64,000 bases of DNA, from assembly GCF_003010965.1 (NCBI RefSeq), contig NZ_PGGM01000006.1, positions 124,001 through 188,000 of the forward strand. Direction: 5' to 3'. The position numbers were made by a program, and so were the translations under genes. The stretch comes from Phyllobacterium sophorae (GTDB lineage Bacteria; Pseudomonadota; Alphaproteobacteria; Rhizobiales; Rhizobiaceae). The notes under the pieces were generated by a model that saw only the letters and a list, made by a program, of their open reading frames with translations, was not told where the DNA came from and made no database searches. Below, in pieces: positions 34,460 through 44,389 of the stretch (position 1 is its first letter; each line of letters starts with the position of its first letter).

Positions 34460-34638
34460 TATTCGCTCCTGAAGGCTCTTAACTCAACGCGCTCACCACG
34501 CAATTGACTTCTCTTTCGTCCCGGTTTGTATCATCCTGATTACGATTTCAAGACGATTGCTATCAAACTGTCAAAAGACTTCTCTATGGTGCGCTGTTAG
34601 GTCCGCTTTTGACGGATGTTTTTAGTTGGAGAACTACG

Positions 34639-36834
34639 ATGAACGATCAGTCACCCGCGATTCCGGAACCTGTCGAAAAAGTCGACTTGCCGGATCTGCA
34701 CACCAGTGTCGACCGTTTCGTCAATCGTGAGTTTTCCTGGTTGCAGTTCAATCGGCGCGTGCTTGAGGAAGCGGAAAACAAGCACCAGCCGCTGCTGGAA
34801 CGTCTGCGCTTCCTGTCTATTTCCGCGGCCAATCTCGATGAATTCTTCATGGTGCGCATTGCCGGACTTGCCGGTCAGGTCCGCGCAGGCGTGTCCGATC
34901 GCAGCGATGATGGACGCACTCCGCAGGAGCAACTCGAATTCGTTCTCGAGGAGGTTGGAAAGCTCCAGGCAGCCCAGCAGGTGAGACTGAATGAGCTGCG
35001 GGCTGAAATGCTCGAAGAGAATATCGAGATCGTCCGCCCGGATAGACTGACCAGGACAGAACAGGCATGGCTCGAAGATCACTTCCTCGAAACGATCTAT
35101 CCTGTCCTGACCCCGCTCGCCATCGATCCGGCCCACCCGTTTCCCTTCATTCCCAATCTGGGCTTCACCATTGCCATGCTCCTCAACCGGAGCACTGACA
35201 ACCGTCCGATGACCGCCTTGCTGCGCCTGCCGCAAGCCCTGAAGCGCTTTATCCAAATTCCGGACGAGGGTGGCCGTTTCCGCTTCCTCACCCTTGAGGA
35301 TGCCATCAGCCTTTTCACCGGGCGGCTGTTTCCGGGCTATGAGGTCAAGGGCGCCGGTACGTTCCGCATCATCCGTGACAGTGATATCGAAGTCGAGGAA
35401 GAGGCGGAAGATCTCGTGCGCCTGTTTGAGAGCGCGCTGAAGCGCCGCCGCCGCGGCCAGGTGATCCGCATTGAGTTCGACGATGAAATGCCGGAATCGC
35501 TGCGCACTTTCGTTGCGACGGAACTTGGCGTTCCCGACAACCGCATCAGCGTTCTTGACGGCCTTTTGGCGTTGAACATGATCTCCGAGATCGTCAGCAT
35601 TCCGCGCGCGGATCTGAAGTTCGTCCCCTACAATCCCCGTTTCCCCGAGCGCGTGCGTGAGCACGGCGGCGATTGTTTTGCTGCCATCCGCGAAAAGGAT
35701 ATCGTCGTTCACCACCCGTACGAATCCTTCGACGTCGTCGTGCAGTTCCTGCGACAGGCTGCCGCCGACCCGGACGTTGTGGCGATCAAGCAGACGCTTT
35801 ACCGCACCTCGAATGACAGTCCCATCGTGCGTGCCTTGATCGACGCGGCGGAAGCCGGCAAGTCGGTGACGGCGTTGATCGAGTTGAAAGCCCGGTTTGA
35901 CGAGGAAGCCAATATCCGCTGGGCACGCGATCTGGAACGGGCTGGCGTACAGGTGGTTTTCGGCTTCATCGAGTTGAAGACTCACGCCAAGATGTCCCTG
36001 ATTGTCCGCCGCGAGGAAAGCAAGCTGCGCAGCTACGTGCATCTTGGGACAGGCAATTACCACCCGATCACCGCCAAGATTTATACCGATTTGTCATTTT
36101 TCACGTGCGAGCCTGCAATCGGCCGTGATGTCGCGCAGATATTCAACTATATCACCGGCTATACGCCGCCGTCCGGCGAGATGCAGATTGCCGTTTCCCC
36201 GCTCACGCTGCGCCCTCGCATTCTGCAGCATATCGCCGAGGAGATTGCACACGCCAGGGCCGGCCGCCCGGCGTCGATCTGGATGAAGATGAATTCGCTG
36301 GTCGACGCGCAAATCATTGATGCGCTCTATGAAGCCAGCGCCCACGGCGTGGATATAGACCTTGTCGTGCGCGGTATTTGCTGTCTGCGCCCGCAGGTGC
36401 CGGGCCTATCCGAAAATATCCGGGCAAAATCCATCGTCGGCCGGTTCCTGGAGCACAGCCGGATTTTCTGCTTCGGCAATGGCGAGGGCCTGCCATCGGA
36501 AAAGGCGCTGGTGTATTTCGGTTCCGCCGACATGATGACGCGCAATCTGGACCGGCGGGTCGAGACTTTGGTTCCCATTACCAATCCAACTGTGCATCAA
36601 CAGGTTCTTTCACAGATTATGCTGGCCAACCTTCTCGACAACCAGCAGAGTTATGAGTTACTGGCAGACGGAACGTCGCGCCGTATCTCACCGGCTGACG
36701 GGGAAGAGTCGTTTAACGCACAGGAATATTTCATGACAAATCCCAGCCTTTCAGGCCGTGGCAAGTCGCTGAAGTCCTCAGCCCCCCGTTTGATCGCTCA
36801 TCGCAAGCGGTCAAAAAGAAGCAAGGCTGCATGA
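34639..36834 (+). CDS. ppk: Polyphosphate kinase 1
   Basis: 731 residues from ATG 34639 (a TTG at 34609 would add ten). It makes polyphosphate from ATP. The N-terminal [68 protein letters not shown], the catalytic-His segment [19 protein letters not shown] and the second phospholipase-D-like half ([19 protein letters not shown]) are all present. The 3' end overlaps ppx by four bases (ATGA), so the polyphosphate-making and polyphosphate-degrading enzymes are cotranslated. Confidence 0.96.
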   Translation: MNDQSPAIPEPVEKVDLPDLHTSVDRFVNREFSWLQFNRRVLEEAENKHQPLLERLRFLSISAANLDEFFMVRIAGLAGQVRAGVSDRSDDGRTPQEQLEFVLEEVGKLQAAQQVRLNELRAEMLEENIEIVRPDRLTRTEQAWLEDHFLETIYPVLTPLAIDPAHPFPFIPNLGFTIAMLLNRSTDNRPMTALLRLPQALKRFIQIPDEGGRFRFLTLEDAISLFTGRLFPGYEVKGAGTFRIIRDSDIEVEEEAEDLVRLFESALKRRRRGQVIRIEFDDEMPESLRTFVATELGVPDNRISVLDGLLALNMISEIVSIPRADLKFVPYNPRFPERVREHGGDCFAAIREKDIVVHHPYESFDVVVQFLRQAAADPDVVAIKQTLYRTSNDSPIVRALIDAAEAGKSVTALIELKARFDEEANIRWARDLERAGVQVVFGFIELKTHAKMSLIVRREESKLRSYVHLGTGNYHPITAKIYTDLSFFTCEPAIGRDVAQIFNYITGYTPPSGEMQIAVSPLTLRPRILQHIAEEIAHARAGRPASIWMKMNSLVDAQIIDALYEASAHGVDIDLVVRGICCLRPQVPGLSENIRAKSIVGRFLEHSRIFCFGNGEGLPSEKALVYFGSADMMTRNLDRRVETLVPITNPTVHQQVLSQIMLANLLDNQQSYELLADGTSRRISPADGEESFNAQEYFMTNPSLSGRGKSLKSSAPRLIAHRKRSKRSKAA

Positions 36835-38342
36835 TCTCGGCTGCACAGGGGCGTGTACAGGGGCGTCAACCGGCTGCTGTTATCGATATCGGTTCGAACT
36901 CGGTACGCTTGGTGGTCTACGAAGGCGTGAACCGGTCACCGACGGTTCTTTTTAACGAAAAGATATTGTGCGGCCTCGGCAAGGGGCTGGTGAAAACCAA
37001 AAAGCTGAATGCAAAGGCCGTTCATAGCGCGCTTCGCGCCCTGCGCCGGTTTCGCGCGCTGGCCGATCAGGCTGGCGCGGTCTCCCTCGACGTGCTGGCG
37101 ACAGCTGCCGCGCGCGAGGCGGAAAACGGCTCGCAATTCATCAAGGAGGCCGAAGCGCTGCTCAAGGAGCCGATCAAGGTCCTGTCTGGCAGGGAAGAGG
37201 CCTACTATTCGGCACTCGGCATTATCTCGGGCTTTCACGATCCAGATGGCATCGCCGGTGATCTTGGCGGCGGCAGTCTCGAACTTGTCGACGTGAAGGG
37301 CCGCACGATCGGCGATGGCATCACGCTGCCTCTGGGCGGTCTGCGCCTGCAGGATATGTCGGACGGCGACCTGACCGAAGCGGTCAGTATTGCCAGGAAA
37401 CATCTGTCGTCGGCTAAGCTTCTCGCCAATGGCAGGGGCAGGACTTTCTATGCGGTCGGCGGCACCTGGCGAAATCTCGCCAAGCTGCATATGAGCGCCA
37501 CGCACTACCCGCTCCATGTCATGCACCACTACGAAATCCCCTTCGACGAGGCCCAGCGCTTCCTGAAACTCGTTGCCGCTGGCGATCTCGATTACATGCG
37601 CGGCATCGAGGATGTTTCCAAGAACCGCCGGTCGCTCCTGTCCTATGGCGCTATCGCGCTTCTCGAAACCATCAAGCTGATGCGGCCGTCAAGGCTTGTG
37701 TTTTCGGCGCTCGGCGTGCGTGAAGGCTTTCTCTACTCGCTCCTGCCGGAAGGCGAACAGCTCGAAGATCCACTGATCTCGGCAGCCGACGAACTGGCCG
37801 TGCTTCGTGCCCGCTCGCCGGCCTATGCGCGCGAACTGGCCGATTGGACCGGCGAAGCCTTTGCGGCGCTGGGCTACGACGAAACCGAAGATGAAAAGCG
37901 CTATCGCCGTGCCGCTTGTCTTGTGGCCGATATCAGTTGGCGTGCCCATCCGGATTATCGCGGCAGCCAGGCGCTGAACATGATCTCCAATGCAGCCTTT
38001 GTCGGCATCGATCATCCCGGCCGCGCCTATATCGCTCTCGCCAATTTCTTCCGGCACGAAGGCATTACCAACAGCGTGGCCGACCCGGAGCTTGCCGCCA
38101 TCGCCAGTCCGCGATTGCTCGAATATTCGAGGATACTGGCCGCGATCATGCGCATCACCTATCCGTTCTCTGCGTCCATGGCCGGGGTTGTTCCCAATCT
38201 CTCCTGGAAGCCGACTTCCGAGGGTATCGATCTGGTGGTCAACAAGACGAAGGCCGATCTGATCGGCGACGTTCCCGAGGGCCGTCTGCAGCAGCTGGCA
38301 AGGCTTACCGGCAAGACACTGAGAATGACTGTCGGCCAATAG
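36831..38342 (+). CDS. ppx: Exopolyphosphatase / guanosine pentaphosphate phosphatase family
   Basis: 503 residues, ASKHA-fold phosphatase. [16 protein letters not shown] is phosphate motif 1, [13 protein letters not shown] and the Glu-bearing [11 protein letters not shown] follow, and [13 protein letters not shown] is motif 2. The C-terminal HD-like region (about residues 320-500) is of normal length. Start ATG 36831 overlaps the ppk stop. It removes terminal phosphates from polyphosphate and possibly pppGpp. Confidence 0.95.
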   Translation: MISAAQGRVQGRQPAAVIDIGSNSVRLVVYEGVNRSPTVLFNEKILCGLGKGLVKTKKLNAKAVHSALRALRRFRALADQAGAVSLDVLATAAAREAENGSQFIKEAEALLKEPIKVLSGREEAYYSALGIISGFHDPDGIAGDLGGGSLELVDVKGRTIGDGITLPLGGLRLQDMSDGDLTEAVSIARKHLSSAKLLANGRGRTFYAVGGTWRNLAKLHMSATHYPLHVMHHYEIPFDEAQRFLKLVAAGDLDYMRGIEDVSKNRRSLLSYGAIALLETIKLMRPSRLVFSALGVREGFLYSLLPEGEQLEDPLISAADELAVLRARSPAYARELADWTGEAFAALGYDETEDEKRYRRAACLVADISWRAHPDYRGSQALNMISNAAFVGIDHPGRAYIALANFFRHEGITNSVADPELAAIASPRLLEYSRILAAIMRITYPFSASMAGVVPNLSWKPTSEGIDLVVNKTKADLIGDVPEGRLQQLARLTGKTLRMTVGQ

Positions 38343-38436
38343 GCCAGCCGATGCGAGGGGCAGCGGCCGGGGTAGGGTTGCAGCTTGGGGTACTTTACCG
38401 TGAAATGAGATAGCGGGTCATCCGCTGCCGTGGAAT

Positions 38437-39933
38437 CTATTTTATAACCTGAACAGTCGGGTTGATTATTACCAGCGAAGCCGGCCCCGTGATCTTTGGA
38501 TCAGGCCGATCATTGTTTTTGTATATGATAACCGATCCAGCCGTTTTGAGTTTTTCGGTTTTGATATTGTAAGTCTTTGGTCCCCAGTCCGAACGACTTG
38601 AAACGACATCGGCAACAAGCGGGCTTGTTGCCCTTGCGTGATTATAAGCCACCCGCTGGCCCACATCTGTATTGTAGGATTCATCTTTACCTGTGTCTGT
38701 GCTCGTAACGAACCATATTGGCGTCTGGTTGCGAAGATACGAATTAAGATCGGGCGAGGTGTTCTTGCCTTCGTACAGGCCCGTCGAACTGACTACGATT
38801 GGCTTATCTTTGTTTGCGACAATTGTCGGCAAAGTCTCGGCGCTGGTGATCAGCGTGCTTGCTGGTTCGAGTTTGGACGGGTCGTTCAAAAACGCGGCAA
38901 TATATTGCGAAAGAACAGTGTTACCACCCGCAGAGGGGTGGTAGGAATTGGCAAAAGCACTCTCATATTGCTCAGGCGTGTCTACTCCGTAAAAACTGCC
39001 TGTAGTGGCACCCGGTAGGCAGACGTCCTCGTATGGCCCGCAGGCGTTGAAGTAATCTTTAAGTGTTTTCTTCGTGCCCAGATTCGATATATCAGTAGTA
39101 GAATATGGTATCTGTTTGCCTCTATCGAGATCATAATGCAGTTGAGAAAAGAATGTGTTTATATCGATAAGGTATATTGTCGCTCCATCTTCAGTAAGAG
39201 GTGACAATTGGCCTTTAAGGGACTCGAAGAAGGATTTGGAAATGGTTTGCCCTTCTTTGAAGATCCCTGGCTCGACTATAGAGGTGACTCCAAAATAATT
39301 CGGAACGAAATCAACGCCATTGAATGCGTTGAAAACGATGGTTTTCGCACCCTTGTCAATAATTCTTTTCATCTGCAAAGCAGCTTTGGCTGCCAAACCC
39401 TTACCATCCTGATCCAGTATGGCATCCTCGCTGCCTTTGTGCTTCACGCTCAGATTCTTGACATCGTGCAGCCCGATGCTGACGATCACAACGTCTTCCG
39501 CAGTCAGTGCAACCGGAGGTACGGGCAAGGAGAAAAGGGATCCAGGTATACCAGCAAGCGCATTGTTCAACTGTTGGCTCAGATCGGGCCGGTTGCTCAT
39601 TTTTTCGCTGGGAGTTTCATTTGTGCTGTCAAGCAGCGCCCCGCTCCATCCATAGACGTCCATTCCGCTTGGCGGCTTTCCAAGCGCCTGATAGAGCGTC
39701 CATGGCAGCGGGTAGTATCCGCCTTTGAATTGATAAGGCTCCATCCATTTTGATGGATAGGTTACCTGATACTCCGCAATCAAGGCCCCCGTATTTACAT
39801 AGCTGTCGCCGAAGGCATAGAGATGCCCGAATGGGCGTGCCTGTGCACCATAGGATCCGGTAAGCACAAGCGGCATGGTCAAAGCTGCAAGAAGATTGCG
39901 TATGGTTTTGGAAGGTGCCGTTTTCAGAAACAT
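38437..39933 (-). CDS. Secreted GDSL/SGNH hydrolase-like protein (copy 1)
   Basis: 498 residues from ATG 39933, preceded by GGGGAAT. Signal peptide region RNLLAALTMPLVLTGSYGAQA. Block I AFGDSYVNTG carries Ser44; block II Gly is in DVYGWSGAL. Block III, normally GxND, reads GLHD, and block V, normally DxxHP, reads NSYHPS, so the oxyanion Asn and the catalytic Asp are replaced. A C-terminal stretch of about 120 residues has no recognised domain. It is paralogous to the next gene upstream, sharing FLNDPSKL-PASTLIT and SQYIA, and even the ribosome-binding site context. Probably secreted; substrate unknown. Confidence 0.8.
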   Translation of the reverse strand: MFLKTAPSKTIRNLLAALTMPLVLTGSYGAQARPFGHLYAFGDSYVNTGALIAEYQVTYPSKWMEPYQFKGGYYPLPWTLYQALGKPPSGMDVYGWSGALLDSTNETPSEKMSNRPDLSQQLNNALAGIPGSLFSLPVPPVALTAEDVVIVSIGLHDVKNLSVKHKGSEDAILDQDGKGLAAKAALQMKRIIDKGAKTIVFNAFNGVDFVPNYFGVTSIVEPGIFKEGQTISKSFFESLKGQLSPLTEDGATIYLIDINTFFSQLHYDLDRGKQIPYSTTDISNLGTKKTLKDYFNACGPYEDVCLPGATTGSFYGVDTPEQYESAFANSYHPSAGGNTVLSQYIAAFLNDPSKLEPASTLITSAETLPTIVANKDKPIVVSSTGLYEGKNTSPDLNSYLRNQTPIWFVTSTDTGKDESYNTDVGQRVAYNHARATSPLVADVVSSRSDWGPKTYNIKTEKLKTAGSVIIYKNNDRPDPKITGPASLVIINPTVQVIK

Positions 39934-40031
39934 GATATTCCCCAATTATTTATCAGCAATCATTTTCGTACTATCGCAAAGGCCAGCCGATGCGTGGAAA
40001 GCAACGGCTGGCTGCGGGTTTTCAGACCGGA

Positions 40032-41909
40032 TTATTTTTTGGACAGGGTGAGATAAACGTTACCGAACGCGTCATACGACGTGAATCCGCTGAAATTGCC
40101 GTCTGTTTCCGCCGTGCTCAAAATGCGCATGGTGGGACCATTTCCCCATCCGCCCGCTGCGCTGAAAACCGTGTGACGAGACGCTTTGGCATCGAGATTT
40201 TCTGTCGAGAGGATATTGAACAGGGGGCCGTTCATTGTAGCCTTGCCGTCAATTTTCAGCGGGTCAATTGTGCCGTCCGCATCTGCTTTCAAATAGATGC
40301 GGCTCTGATCGTCAAAGGTCGCATCCCCGCGTATTTTCAACGCGCCGGCCTCATCGTTCAGGATAATCGCACCGCCTTTTTCGACGATAAGAGTCTGGAT
40401 GGCGCCGTTAACAGCAAGCCCACTTTCGGCGATATGCGTGTCGCCCGTATAGTCATTGTCTCCACTCAAAGTCAGTCCGCCCGGCCCGGTCTTGAAAAGG
40501 GAGACATTGCCAAAAATTTTCTTGTCGAAAGTATACTTCCCGTCTTCATACACAACGACCGTACCCGGTTTCGAGGTTTGCGCTGGCGCGGCGGCAGCCG
40601 GTTTGTCGAGGTTGATCGTGATCGCCCCATCGGAATTCACGGGCGTGCTGCCGGCCGCAGTGACGATCTCATTCTCTCTCGCATTGGTAATTACCCCATT
40701 GCCGTATGTCGTGGCGATCTCAGTCAAACCCTCGCTGGTGGTGATCAGCGTGCTTGCTGGTCCGAGTTTGGACGGATCGTTCAAGAATTCGGCGATGTAT
40801 TGGGAAAGAACCGTGAACCCGCCGGTCGAGGGATGAAGTCTCTCGGCCAAGACGTGACTTCGTTCCCATTCGTCATTAAGTGCGCTCCTGAGGTTGAACC
40901 CGCACATAAAGGGATAACCTGACCTGCAGAGAGGTTCATATTGTTCAAATTTCGTCGTCGTACCATCGATATATTTGTACTCTAGTGCGCCATAAGATAA
41001 CTGCTCCCTTTTTGATGTGAAAAACGTGTTCATGTCGATCAGGTAAATTTTTGTACCATTGGCCGTGGCCAGTGCCAGTTCTGTCTTGAGAGCGGCGAAA
41101 TAGGTTTGGGCCAATTGGTTAGCGCGTGGCAAAAACCCTTGGTTTTTTTCATCCACGTAGTTGAATGTAGCCCCGACGAAATCGACACCGCTGAATGCAT
41201 CAAAAACGATTGTTTTGGCGCCCGCATCAGCAAGCCTCTTGACCTGCATGCCAGCTTCTTTGGCTAATTCGACACCGTCAAGGTATGGCTGGTTACTGGC
41301 CGCACGAAAGAATGGCGTGTCATAATACTTGGCAATCTGGTACACGTCCGAGAGACCGAAATTGACCAGCACGGCATCGTTGTCTGCCAACTTAACCTTC
41401 GGCGATGGGGGCAGGACAAAAGGCTTGCCAGGATAGCCATTTAAGGCCGAGTTCACCTGTTCAGACAGTGTCGGTTTGTCCAATGGCAGAAATGCGTCCG
41501 ACATCTTCCGGGCCTTGTCCGTCATGGTCGCGCCACTCCAACCATATACGCTCAGATTGGATAGGGTCCATGGCTCCGTCCATGAATTCAATGGGTTTGT
41601 TGGTTTCGCCTCTGGTTTTTCATCCATTTTAAGAATTCTGAAAAGTACCCAAGGCAGCGCGACATAAGGACCGTTGAAAATGTCAGGCGTTACCCACTGG
41701 GATGGGTAATAATACCCTTGGGTATCTCCAAGGGTAGGGAAGGGTTGGCCATTATTTGTATAACTGTCGCCGAAGGCATAGAGCTTGTCGAACACGCGTG
41801 TTGCGGACGGTGTGTCGGCAGCTGAAGCGGCCGATGCTGCAAGTACAAGCGGTACCGTTAAAGCGGCAAGGATTTTTCGTATTTCAAGCGTGGTCTTCTT
41901 AAGAAGCAT
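40032..41909 (-). CDS. Secreted GDSL/SGNH hydrolase-like protein with autotransporter-type repeat (copy 2)
   Basis: 625 residues. Signal peptide KILAALTVPLVLAASAASA. Block I AFGDSYTNNG (Ser49), block II SVYGWSGAT, block III GLSD in place of GxND, block V ERLHPS in place of DxxHP. After the hydrolase-like part (to about residue 430) comes a beta-helix-type segment with GGLTLSGDNDYTGDTHIAESG, the passenger-associated repeat found in autotransporters. The protein ends at YLTLSKK with no room for the 12-strand translocator barrel, so surface export would need a partner or has been lost. Paralogue of the 38437 gene. Ribosome-binding site GGGGAAT as in copy 1. Confidence 0.8.
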   Translation of the reverse strand: MLLKKTTLEIRKILAALTVPLVLAASAASAADTPSATRVFDKLYAFGDSYTNNGQPFPTLGDTQGYYYPSQWVTPDIFNGPYVALPWVLFRILKMDEKPEAKPTNPLNSWTEPWTLSNLSVYGWSGATMTDKARKMSDAFLPLDKPTLSEQVNSALNGYPGKPFVLPPSPKVKLADNDAVLVNFGLSDVYQIAKYYDTPFFRAASNQPYLDGVELAKEAGMQVKRLADAGAKTIVFDAFSGVDFVGATFNYVDEKNQGFLPRANQLAQTYFAALKTELALATANGTKIYLIDMNTFFTSKREQLSYGALEYKYIDGTTTKFEQYEPLCRSGYPFMCGFNLRSALNDEWERSHVLAERLHPSTGGFTVLSQYIAEFLNDPSKLGPASTLITTSEGLTEIATTYGNGVITNARENEIVTAAGSTPVNSDGAITINLDKPAAAAPAQTSKPGTVVVYEDGKYTFDKKIFGNVSLFKTGPGGLTLSGDNDYTGDTHIAESGLAVNGAIQTLIVEKGGAIILNDEAGALKIRGDATFDDQSRIYLKADADGTIDPLKIDGKATMNGPLFNILSTENLDAKASRHTVFSAAGGWGNGPTMRILSTAETDGNFSGFTSYDAFGNVYLTLSKK

Positions 41910-42158
41910 AATATTCCCCGATAATTATAAAGCGGGAGAATATGATGAGCAAAAATATGAAAAGGATATTGGCAATTAGTCTTAGTAGAAAAAGCGAAAA
42001 TAGTTCCTGGCATGCACCCGCGAGTTGTTGAATCCATTCATTATTCGGACTGCGAGGTCAGTCGCAGTGGCGGGCGATTATTGAAGGCGGTCACTCGATC
42101 ACGCCCATGTGAGACGTTGTGTGTTGATGTGCCTCGCTGCCATCGTCACTCTCGGCTG

Positions 42159-43226
42159 ATGAAAAACAGCCCGTTGAAGATCGATCGCCGCGCATTCCTG
42201 TTGGCGTCCGTTGCCGGCGCAGCCTATACCCTGGCGCGACAGCCAGCTCTGTCCCAGTCAACCGCGGCGGCTGCGTCTTTCGATGCGGGTGCCGTTGATG
42301 ATATTGTCGGGCAGGCAGCGCTGCTCCCCGCATTGCACACCTTCATCGTTTCCCGGCAAGGCAAGATCCAGATGCAGCGCACATTTCGCGGACCGCCTGC
42401 GGATCGTCCTGTCAACGTGAAATCGGTGTCCAAGACAATCATCGCAACGCTCGTCGGCATTGCCATCGATCGCAAGATTTTCGATGGACTCGATCAGCCG
42501 ATTGCGCCGCTTCTGGCAGACAAGCTCCCCCGCAATGCCGATCCGCGGTTGCAGCGTGTGACCATCGGCAACCTCCTGTCGATGCAGGCAGGCCTTGAGC
42601 GAACCTCGGGGCCGAATTATGGGAGCTGGGTCGAAAGCAGTGACTGGGTGCGTTATGCGTTGTCGCGTGAGTTTGTCGATGAACCGGGCGGCGGGATGCT
42701 CTATTCAACCGGCAACTCTCATCTTCTATCCGCATTGTTGACCGCTAAAACCAGACGGTCGACGCTGCAAAATGCAAGGGACTGGTTGGGGAAACCCCTC
42801 GATATCAGCATTCCTCCGTGGCCGCGTGATCCGCAGGGAATTTATTTTGGTGGAAACGATATGCTGTTATCGCCGCGCGCAATGCTGATCTTTGGCGAAA
42901 TGTTCCTGAATGCGGGTCAAAGCGACGGCCAGCAGATTGTGCCGAAATCCTGGATCGAGGAATCCTGGAAGCCGAGAACCAGCTCGCCGTTTACCGGCGA
43001 TTCCTATGGTCTTGGATGGTTCGTTTCCAGCGCCGCCGGCGGCCAGCCGGTCTATTATGCCTGGGGCTACGGCGGACAGATGATCTATGTGGTGCCCCAC
43101 GCTTCTCTTGTCGTTGTCATGACATCGGATCCCGGCGCGCCTTCCGGACGCTCCGGCTATGTGCGCCAGCTGCATGATCTGGTCAGCCAGCGCATTGTCC
43201 CCGCCGCCGAGGCACTAAACGGTTAG
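42159..43226 (+). CDS. Tat-exported serine hydrolase (class C beta-lactamase-like)
   Basis: 355 residues from ATG 42159. N-terminal twin-arginine signal (KIDRRAFLLASVAGAAYTLA). The penicillin-binding/beta-lactamase fold has the S-x-x-K motif S89-V-S-K92 (NVKSVSKTIIATLVG), a Tyr-motif counterpart in MLYSTGNSH and a C-terminal GWGYGGQMIYV segment. Such proteins are esterases, D-amino-acid hydrolases or beta-lactamase relatives; true beta-lactamase activity cannot be assumed. It is divergent from the GDSL pair and convergent with the EamA gene. Confidence 0.88.
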   Translation: MKNSPLKIDRRAFLLASVAGAAYTLARQPALSQSTAAAASFDAGAVDDIVGQAALLPALHTFIVSRQGKIQMQRTFRGPPADRPVNVKSVSKTIIATLVGIAIDRKIFDGLDQPIAPLLADKLPRNADPRLQRVTIGNLLSMQAGLERTSGPNYGSWVESSDWVRYALSREFVDEPGGGMLYSTGNSHLLSALLTAKTRRSTLQNARDWLGKPLDISIPPWPRDPQGIYFGGNDMLLSPRAMLIFGEMFLNAGQSDGQQIVPKSWIEESWKPRTSSPFTGDSYGLGWFVSSAAGGQPVYYAWGYGGQMIYVVPHASLVVVMTSDPGAPSGRSGYVRQLHDLVSQRIVPAAEALNG

Positions 43227-43234
43227 CTCGAAAC

Positions 43235-44152
43235 TCAGGCGGTGACAGCCAACTTCCTGCGCGACGGAAACGTCATGGCCGCAACGCCCGCAATCACGCA
43301 GAGCAGACCGAGCCAAGCTGTTGAGGTCAGGCTTTCGCCGAGGAAGACAACGCCGATGCCGACGCCGATCGGCACCCGCAGATAAGCTTGTGATGTGGTG
43401 CTGACCGACCCCAATGTGTGGATGAGCCTGAAATAGATCACGAAGGCGAGGGCCGTCGAAAAGATCGACAAACCGAGCAAAGCCAGGATCGAATACGCCG
43501 AGGGCGCGATCGTCCAGGGCTGGTCGACGACGAGGCTGACCGGAATAAGCAGCACTGCGCCGCAGATGAGCGAGCCTGCTGCCGGCATCATCGGATCGAG
43601 CCCCTTGAAGCCGCGCCCGAAAATCGCGGCGCAGGCATAGGAGATCGTCGCGACGACAATCGCCAGTTGCGAAACCAGTCCTTTGCCCAGGCCATTGAAG
43701 GCTTCAAGGCCGATGATCAGACTGATGCCAATGACGCCTGCGACAACGCCGAAAAGTTTTCGCGTCGTCACCGCCTCATGCCGCGTGATCAGGACCGTGA
43801 GCAGGAAGGTGAAGATCGGCGTCGTCGAGTTGAGTATGGTCGCGAGCCCGGCGTCGACGGTCAGCTCGGCCCAGGCGATCAGCGTGAACGGAATGACGCT
43901 GTTGATGCCAGCCTGAATCAGGAACCGCTTCCAGATGGCCGGGTCGCTTGGCAGCGACAGTCCCCGCATTTTGATGATTGCCAGAAGCAGTCCGCCGGCG
44001 ATCAGGGTTCGCGCCGCGATGAACGTGATCGGCGGGATGGTCTCGACGCCGATCTTGATGAACGTATAAGACGCGCCCCACAGCGTGGCGAGGACGGCGA
44101 GGAGTGCGATTTCTTTGGCGAGGGCCGGTGCCTGTGCTGCGGGAGCGGACAT
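43235..44152 (-). CDS. EamA-family (DMT) permease
   Basis: 305 residues from ATG 44152. Ten predicted membrane helices in two EamA repeats; typical segments are LATLWGASYTFIKIGVETIPP at the start and a GVVFLGESLTSTAWLGLLCVIAG end. Likely a metabolite exporter in the inner membrane; substrate unknown. It ends 8 bp from the convergent serine hydrolase gene. Confidence 0.9.
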   Translation of the reverse strand: MSAPAAQAPALAKEIALLAVLATLWGASYTFIKIGVETIPPITFIAARTLIAGGLLLAIIKMRGLSLPSDPAIWKRFLIQAGINSVIPFTLIAWAELTVDAGLATILNSTTPIFTFLLTVLITRHEAVTTRKLFGVVAGVIGISLIIGLEAFNGLGKGLVSQLAIVVATISYACAAIFGRGFKGLDPMMPAAGSLICGAVLLIPVSLVVDQPWTIAPSAYSILALLGLSIFSTALAFVIYFRLIHTLGSVSTTSQAYLRVPIGVGIGVVFLGESLTSTAWLGLLCVIAGVAAMTFPSRRKLAVTA

Positions 44153-44389
44153 GATTGGTTTCCATCGAGAGGTGATCAATGCGTTCAGGGTAGCGGCGAG
44201 AATGCTGCCCATGCTTCGATCCCGGCCGAACTATAATTCGCGAACAGGACGGCGGCCAGCTCCTACACCGATTGCGCAAAAAGGGTGAATTATTGCCGAA
44301 TAATCTCCGATTCTCGCCCAAGAATTGTCGATTCTGACCCAAGATTCTAAATCTTGGGCTGCAAATCGGTTGTGCACGGTTGAATTGCG

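Noticed and set aside
34651-36063. 470-codon minus-strand open frame
   Set aside because: It lies entirely inside ppk on the opposite strand; ppk is unmistakable and such antisense frames are common at this GC content.
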